A stretch of 64,000 bases of DNA from NORP23 sp050302475 (GTDB taxonomy: Bacteria > Pseudomonadota > Alphaproteobacteria > Rhodobacterales > Rhodobacteraceae): contig JBNLBF010000011.1 of assembly GCA_050302475.1 (NCBI GenBank), positions 1 through 64,000 of the forward strand. Reading direction: 5' to 3'. The position numbers were made by a program, and so were the translations under genes. The notes under the pieces are model-generated. The model ran no database searches, had not been told where the DNA came from, and saw only the letters and a list, made by a program, of their open reading frames with translations. Below, in pieces: positions 59,829-64,000 of the stretch; the stretch's first letter is position 1, and the number at the start of each line of letters is the position of its first letter.

Positions 59829-59846
59829 TTTTATCAAATGGTAAAA
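59829..59846. promoter_or_regulatory. Inverted repeat upstream of preT, candidate pyrimidine-regulator site
   Basis: TTTTATCA-AA-TGGTAAAA is an inverted repeat with one mismatch and a 2-base centre. Its CA-NN-TGGT core and spacing resemble the RutR-like site at 52858, but the outer bases differ. It lies 52 bases before the preT start and could bring both operons under one regulator. Confidence 0.45.
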
Positions 59847-59947
59847 TAAAAACTTTTGCTGATTTTCAAAATTAGGGAAAAATCCTTGACCCTTTTGCAC
59901 AAATCCTGATCAATCGGCCCATTAACCAATCAGTGCCGGGACGAAAC

Positions 59948-60472
59948 ATGTTATCCAAAATAGAAGAGCTTCTTGAATCAACCATTTTTATGAGCCGCTG
60001 GCTGCTTGCGCCCTTTTATCTGGGGCTGGTGATCAGCATCGCATTATTGTTTGTGAAATTCGCGCAAGAGCTGTGGCATATGTTCACGCATATCCTGACC
60101 TCCAGCGAAGCGGATGCAATCATCGAAATTCTGGCGATGGTTGACATGGCGCTTGTCGGCAGCCTGCTTCTGATGATCATATTCTCGGGCTACGAGATTT
60201 TCGTATCCAAGATTGATATCGAGGATCACGACGACCGCCCCGACTGGATGGGTAAGGTTGATTTCTCGGGCCTGAAGCTGAAGGTCATCGGGGCGATTGT
60301 GGCGATTTCGGCGATCGACCTGCTGAAAACCTTCATGAACATTCCGTCGGAACTTAGCGACGAAGACGTCAACAAGCTGTTCTGGAAAGTTGCCATTCAC
60401 ATGGCATTTGTCCTGTCAGGCGTGTTCTTTGCCCTGATGGACAAAATTGCTGGCGATACGAAGCGTCATTAG
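59948..60472 (+). CDS. UPF0114 (YqhA/TIGR00645) family membrane protein
   Basis: The 174-residue protein has three or four helices and the UPF0114 features: an N-terminal LESTIFMSRWLLAPFYLGLV, then DMALVGSLLLMIIFSGYEIFVS, and LKLKVIGAIVAISAIDLLK. GTG 59933 is an alternative in-frame start, but the homology begins at ATG 59948. It stands alone between the pyrimidine genes and pccB. The function is unknown. Confidence 0.85.
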   Translation: MLSKIEELLESTIFMSRWLLAPFYLGLVISIALLFVKFAQELWHMFTHILTSSEADAIIEILAMVDMALVGSLLLMIIFSGYEIFVSKIDIEDHDDRPDWMGKVDFSGLKLKVIGAIVAISAIDLLKTFMNIPSELSDEDVNKLFWKVAIHMAFVLSGVFFALMDKIAGDTKRH

Positions 60473-60529
60473 GCTAACATCCCCTTGAAATAGCGTCGTC
60501 CTGTCTGCGACGGGGGGACGCATTCTCTT

Positions 60530-60553
60530 TACGTGCATGCTTTTGCATACGTA
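60530..60553. repeat. Imperfect inverted repeat upstream of pccB
   Basis: TACGT and ATGC on the left pair with GCAT and ACGTA on the right around TTTT, with a 2-base bulge. It lies 22 bases before the pccB start. It could be an operator or leader hairpin. It has some likeness to TTTGCAAA-type propionate-regulator sites (PccR), but no clear match. Confidence 0.35.
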
Positions 60554-60575
60554 GTCAAAATATGGGGGAGGATAT

Positions 60576-62108
60576 ATGCCGGATATTCTGGAACAGCTGG
60601 AGGCACGGCGCCTGCACGCGCGCGAAGGTGGTGGCCAAAAACGGATTGATGCGCAGCATGCCAAAGGCAAACTAACCGCTCGCGAACGGATCGAGGTGCT
60701 GCTGGACGAAGGCAGTTTCGAAGAATTCGGTATGTTCGTTGCGCACCGTTCCACCGATTTCGGCATGGAGAAGCAGAAATATCCCGGCGACGGCGTGATC
60801 ACCGGCTGGGGCACGATCAATGGCCGCATGGTCTACGTGTTCAGTCAGGATTTCACGGTGCTGGGTGGCTCTCTGTCCGAAACCCACGCCGAGAAGATCT
60901 GCAAGGTTATGGATATGGCCATCAAGAACGGTGCGCCGATCATCGGGCTGAACGATTCAGGCGGAGCCCGCATACAGGAAGGCGTCGCAGCGCTGGGCGG
61001 ATATGCGGACGTGTTCCAGAAAAACATCCTTGCCTCCGGCGTGATCCCGCAGATCAGCGTGATCATGGGGCCATGCGCTGGCGGCGCGGTCTATTCCCCG
61101 GCGATGACCGATTTCATCTTTATGGTCAAAGACAGTTCCTACATGTTTGTGACCGGCCCCGACGTGGTGAAAACCGTCACCAACGAGATCGTCACCGCCG
61201 AAGAGCTGGGCGGCGCGAGCACGCACACCTCCAAATCCTCCGTCGCGGATGCGGCTTTCGACAATGATATGGAAGCGCTGATGGAGGTCCGCCGACTGGT
61301 AGACTTCCTGCCGCTGAATAATCGCGGTGACGTGCCGGTGCGCCCGCATTTCGATGATCCGGAGCGGATCGTCGATAGTCTGGACACACTGGTCCCCGAA
61401 AACCCCAACATGCCTTATGATATGGCCGAGCTGATCCACAAGCTGGCGGACGAGGGGGACTTTTATGAAATCCAGAAGGATTACGCGAAAAATATCCTGA
61501 CCGGGTTTATCCGGCTGGAAGGTCGCCCCGTCGGCGTAGTTGCCAACCAGCCGATGGTGCTGGCCGGCTGTCTGGACATTGCCGCCAGCCGCAAGGCCGC
61601 GCGGTTTGTGCGGTTCTGTGACGCGTTTGAAATACCGATCCTGACGCTGGTTGACGTCCCGGGCTTTCTACCCGGTACCAGTCAGGAATATGGTGGGATT
61701 ATCAAGCATGGCGCAAAGCTGCTGTTTGCCTATGGCGAAGCGACGGTGCCCAAGGTGACCGTCATCACCCGCAAGGCATACGGTGGGGCGTATGACGTGA
61801 TGGCCTCCAAACATCTGCGGGGGGATTTTAATTATGCCTGGCCAACGGCGGAGATTGCCGTGATGGGGGCCAAGGGGGCGGTAGAGATTATTCATCGTGC
61901 TGATTTGGGCGACCCCGACAAGATCGCCGCGCACACGAAGGATTACGAAGACCGTTTCGCCAACCCGTTCGTCGCCGCCGAGCGGGGCTTTATTGACGAA
62001 GTTATAATGCCCCGCAACACCCGCAAACGCATCGCCCGCGCCTTCGCCAGCCTCCGCACCAAGGAACTGAGCAATCCGTGGAAGAAGCACGACAATATTC
62101 CGTTGTGA
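60576..62108 (+). CDS. pccB: Propionyl-CoA carboxylase beta subunit
   Basis: The 510-residue carboxyltransferase adds the biotin-bound carboxyl to propionyl-CoA, giving methylmalonyl-CoA. It has the AccD/PccB features: a basic N terminus with KGKLTARERIEVLLDEGSFEE, FTVLGGSLSETHAEKICKVMD, LNDSGGARIQEG, MGPCAGGAVYSPAMTDF and the C-terminal LVDVPGFLPGTSQEYGGIIKHGAKL. GGGAGGA precedes the ATG. Four small genes separate it from pccA at 63495. Thymine breakdown through methylmalonate semialdehyde could feed this enzyme. Confidence 0.95.
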   Translation: MPDILEQLEARRLHAREGGGQKRIDAQHAKGKLTARERIEVLLDEGSFEEFGMFVAHRSTDFGMEKQKYPGDGVITGWGTINGRMVYVFSQDFTVLGGSLSETHAEKICKVMDMAIKNGAPIIGLNDSGGARIQEGVAALGGYADVFQKNILASGVIPQISVIMGPCAGGAVYSPAMTDFIFMVKDSSYMFVTGPDVVKTVTNEIVTAEELGGASTHTSKSSVADAAFDNDMEALMEVRRLVDFLPLNNRGDVPVRPHFDDPERIVDSLDTLVPENPNMPYDMAELIHKLADEGDFYEIQKDYAKNILTGFIRLEGRPVGVVANQPMVLAGCLDIAASRKAARFVRFCDAFEIPILTLVDVPGFLPGTSQEYGGIIKHGAKLLFAYGEATVPKVTVITRKAYGGAYDVMASKHLRGDFNYAWPTAEIAVMGAKGAVEIIHRADLGDPDKIAAHTKDYEDRFANPFVAAERGFIDEVIMPRNTRKRIARAFASLRTKELSNPWKKHDNIPL

Positions 62109-62116
62109 GGTGAACG

Positions 62117-62476
62117 ATGAAACATCCACTACCTAAGTATATACCGGAAGAAGTAGGTTATGGAGATAAGGTCAACATAACCAACAAAGGCGGATCGACT
62201 ACGTTAGTCCCGCGAGAGCCGGGAAACTCCAAATCTGTAACTGGCTCCCGCGACCACCACACTAATCAAATTGACGCATATTTTCTTGGGCAGCTTCTTG
62301 CTCTCTATCAAGGAAACGTATTCAGTAGATTGAACTTGGACGCAGGGAGACTAAACGATCTGATTGATCAAGATATAGTAGTTCCACTGAGCTCTGAACC
62401 CTCCGTCGATGCAATGGCAAGGTTTCGGGTTGACCTTGGTGCAGCATCTGAATTTTTCAACTCATTGACGAATTGA
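62117..62476 (+). CDS. Small unknown protein, first of a paralogous pair, AT-rich
   Basis: The 119-residue soluble protein shares its centre with the next gene: YFLGQLLALYQGNVFSRLNL, then DAGRLNDLIDQDIVVPL, against FLAALYHYFGEEPFERGNL, then DAGRLSWVFGREVVP. I recognise no family. It starts 8 bases after pccB. Base composition is clearly more AT-rich than its neighbours, with codons such as ATA and AGA that are rare around it, which suggests transfer. The N-terminal third (KYIPEEVGYGDKVNITNKGG) has no counterpart in the second copy. Confidence 0.65.
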   Translation: MKHPLPKYIPEEVGYGDKVNITNKGGSTTLVPREPGNSKSVTGSRDHHTNQIDAYFLGQLLALYQGNVFSRLNLDAGRLNDLIDQDIVVPLSSEPSVDAMARFRVDLGAASEFFNSLTN

Positions 62477-62479
62477 GCT

Positions 62480-62836
62480 ATGCTTAAACACCGTGGCTTC
62501 CCCTCCCGTATGCCGGGTTCTGATTACCACTTCACGATCCGTCGTGAAGGGAAGGGTGGCGCGACGGAGCTTAAGGCGCGCGAACGCTATCGCGACCGGC
62601 GGCCTGCGGATACCGAGGCTGACACGATGTTTTTGGCCGCACTTTACCATTATTTCGGCGAAGAGCCTTTCGAGCGCGGCAATCTTGATGCCGGGCGTCT
62701 GTCCTGGGTTTTCGGACGCGAAGTCGTCCCGGCAGAAGAACCATTCGATCCCAACTCCTATGAAGCGATGCTTCAACTGGACATGACTGCGCTTGCCGCG
62801 AATTTCCCGGCTGCGCTGGAGGTGGAGTTCGAATGA
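62480..62836 (+). CDS. Small unknown protein, second of a paralogous pair
   Basis: The 118-residue soluble protein shares the FL-x(13)-LNLDAGRL/GNLDAGRL core with the upstream gene. It has a basic N-terminal region (IRREGKGGATELKARERYRDRR) and an acidic C terminus. Its GC content is normal for the window, unlike its paralogue. It starts 3 bases after that gene's stop. No domain or function is recognised. Confidence 0.65.
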   Translation: MLKHRGFPSRMPGSDYHFTIRREGKGGATELKARERYRDRRPADTEADTMFLAALYHYFGEEPFERGNLDAGRLSWVFGREVVPAEEPFDPNSYEAMLQLDMTALAANFPAALEVEFE

Positions 62837-62957
62837 CCCGAAATAGGTGGATTTTCGCGCATGGCAAATGTGAGATAGCGCACGGAAATTTCTTAAGCTA
62901 CCTTCTAGATGTAATAAACGGGAGCCTATCCCGAACATCGCTTACAGGAGATGAAAA

Positions 62958-63149
62958 ATGCTTAAGAAACTCACGGCTTTCGCGCTTGGCGCAATCCTGC
63001 TGGCAGGCTGCGACACGCAAGGGGAAAGCATCGGCGCTGGTGCCGGAATCGGCGCAGGTGTCGCCTATGCGACGGGTGGTGACCCGGTTGCGGGGGCAAT
63101 TATCGGCGCTGCAGGTGGTTACGCTTGCTACGAAACCGGAAAGTGCTAA
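62958..63149 (+). CDS. Small lipoprotein with glycine-zipper motif, copy 1
   Basis: The 63-residue protein has a type II signal with lipobox LLAGC (MLKKLTAFALGAILLAGCDT), so the mature lipoprotein is only about 46 residues. The mature part is a glycine-zipper segment (GAGAGIGAGVAYATGGDPVAG, then AIIGAAGG) ending in two cysteines (YACYETGKC). Such zippers insert into or span outer membranes. AGGAGATG precedes the start. It is nearly identical in plan to the gene at 63228. The 121-base gap before it has no other gene. Confidence 0.8.
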   Translation: MLKKLTAFALGAILLAGCDTQGESIGAGAGIGAGVAYATGGDPVAGAIIGAAGGYACYETGKC

Positions 63150-63227
63150 ACTTCGGCTAATAAACCATAAAACAAGCAGGGCCGTGCGTACGCATCAGCC
63201 CGGAACATTGTACAGAGGAGAATACGC

Positions 63228-63419
63228 ATGCTTAAGAAACTCACAGCCCTGGCGCTTGGTGCCATCATACTGGCCGGTTGCGACACACTCGGCGAAAGCA
63301 TCGGCGCGGGCGCTGGTATCGGCGCTGGTGTTGCTGTTGCAACTGGTGGTGATCCGGTCACAGGCGCAATCATTGGCGGTGCCGGTGGCGCGCTGTGCCA
63401 CGAAACAGGCACCTGCTGA
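63228..63419 (+). CDS. Small lipoprotein with glycine-zipper motif, copy 2
   Basis: This 63-residue duplicate of the preceding lipoprotein has the same length, the lipobox ILAGC and the same zipper (ESIGAGAGIGAGVAVATGGD). It ends CHETGTC where copy 1 ends CYETGKC. AGAGGAGAA precedes the ATG. A strong terminator follows 28 bases after the stop. The pair arose by tandem duplication. The role is unknown, possibly in envelope structure or stress. Confidence 0.82.
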   Translation: MLKKLTALALGAIILAGCDTLGESIGAGAGIGAGVAVATGGDPVTGAIIGGAGGALCHETGTC

Positions 63420-63447
63420 TCTCAGCAAACTTTATCTGACTTTAGAG

Positions 63448-63476
63448 GGGACGTTGCTTGCGCGACGTCCCTTTTT
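63448..63476 (+). terminator. Rho-independent terminator between the lipoprotein genes and pccA
   Basis: GGGACGTTGC and GCGACGTCCC form a 10-pair stem (one G-T) with a TTGC loop and five T at 63472-63476. It lies only 18 bases before the pccA ATG, so pccA must depend on read-through or on a promoter inside this hairpin region. Confidence 0.9.
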
Positions 63477-63494
63477 GTATTCCGGGGGAAGAAA

Positions 63495-64000
63495 ATGATC
63501 AAAAAAATCCTCATAGCCAACCGGGGCGAGATCGCCTGTCGTGTAATAAAATCCGCCCGCAAGATGGGCATTGCCACGGTGGCGATCTATTCCGACGCCG
63601 ACAAGGACGCGCTGCATGTAAAGATGGCTGATGAGGCAGTGCATATCGGTCCGCCGCCAGCGAACCAGTCCTATATCGTCATCGACAAGGTGATGGACGC
63701 GATCAAGCAGACCGGCGCGGATGCGGTTCACCCCGGATACGGTTTCCTGTCCGAAAACCCGAAATTCGCCGAGGCGCTGGAAGCCGCAGGTGTAGCCTTC
63801 ATCGGCCCCCCTAAAGGCGCGATTGAGGCGATGGGCGACAAGATCACGTCGAAGAAACTGGCGCAGGAGGCCGGGGTGTCCACCGTACCCGGCTATATGG
63901 GCCTGATCGAAGACGCGGACGAGGCCGTGAAGATTTCCAACGAAATCGGCTACCCGGTGATGATCAAAGCCTCCGCCGGGGGTGGCGGCAAAGGGATGCG
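63495..64000 (+). CDS. pccA: Propionyl-CoA carboxylase alpha subunit (biotin carboxylase), partial at right edge
   Basis: The first 168 residues are present and the frame is open at the right edge. They cover the biotin carboxylase N-terminal domain: KKILIANRGEIACRVI, then YSDADKDALHVKMADEA, HPGYGFLSENPKFAEAL, IEAMGDKITSKKLA, and the ATP-grasp glycine loop KASAGGGGKGM at the edge. It should carboxylate the biotin that PccB uses. GGGGGAAG lies six bases before ATG 63495. PccA identity rather than another biotin carboxylase is inferred from pccB nearby. Confidence 0.92.
   Translation, partial: MIKKILIANRGEIACRVIKSARKMGIATVAIYSDADKDALHVKMADEAVHIGPPPANQSYIVIDKVMDAIKQTGADAVHPGYGFLSENPKFAEALEAAGVAFIGPPKGAIEAMGDKITSKKLAQEAGVSTVPGYMGLIEDADEAVKISNEIGYPVMIKASAGGGGKGM

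Overview
The window is chromosomal DNA of an alphaproteobacterium, most likely a marine Rhodobacteraceae (Roseobacter-type). Supporting signs are a hemN/fnrL/ccoNOQP/ccoGHIS block with FnrL-type FNR boxes, an SqrR/BigR-type sulfide regulator with its ATTC-N8-GAAT operator, a CtrA-type TTAA-N7-TTAAC site, a bidomain ALDH16-like aldehyde dehydrogenase, and high-GC coding sequence with frequent ATGA/GTGA translational couplings. No insertion sequences, phage genes or CRISPR arrays were found.

Layout. 0-4 kb: the end of an ALDH16-type dehydrogenase, an AraC regulator divergent from a secreted metallo-beta-lactamase-like protein, and an Fe3+-type ABC permease. 4-10 kb: a surface-glycan patch (UDP-galactopyranose mutase, DUF707-like protein, peptidoglycan-binding protein, tRNA-Thr, pyruvyltransferase, PP-loop ATPase-like protein). 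10-14.6 kb: a sulfide-response operon (persulfide dioxygenase-like, DUF442 and SulP genes, divergent from sqrR/bigR) and a Bcr/CflA exporter. 14.7-25.1 kb: the microaerobic block hemN, fnrL, ccoNOQP and ccoGHIS, with three FNR boxes. 25.1-35.2 kb: a LacI-controlled CUT1 sugar/polyol locus. 35.2-37 kb: a TetR gene, a DUF2147 protein and small membrane or conserved proteins. 37.1-42.7 kb: an ECF sigma factor, a membrane-anchored VWA protein and a secreted VWA protein with seven 88-residue repeats. 43.2-59.8 kb: reductive pyrimidine catabolism. 54.4-56.8 kb, lying inside that stretch: a SelW-like protein, copper chaperone PCu(A)C, SCO1 and DoxX. 59.9-64 kb: a UPF0114 protein, pccB, two pairs of small paralogous genes, and the start of pccA.

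How the genes work together. FnrL probably controls hemN, itself and the cbb3 oxidase genes. PCu(A)C and SCO1 at 55-56 kb could supply copper to the same oxidase. PreT/PreA, dihydropyrimidinase, the M20 amidohydrolase and the omega-aminotransferase make a full pathway from uracil or thymine to beta-alanine or beta-aminoisobutyrate and then the semialdehyde. Methylmalonate semialdehyde from thymine can give propionyl-CoA, the substrate of the PccAB carboxylase at the right edge. An ABC importer sits in the same operon, behind a RutR-like operator.

The least explained parts are the ECF/VWA/repeat-protein locus and the duplicated small genes between pccB and pccA. All functional calls come from reading sequence and motifs; no database search was run.
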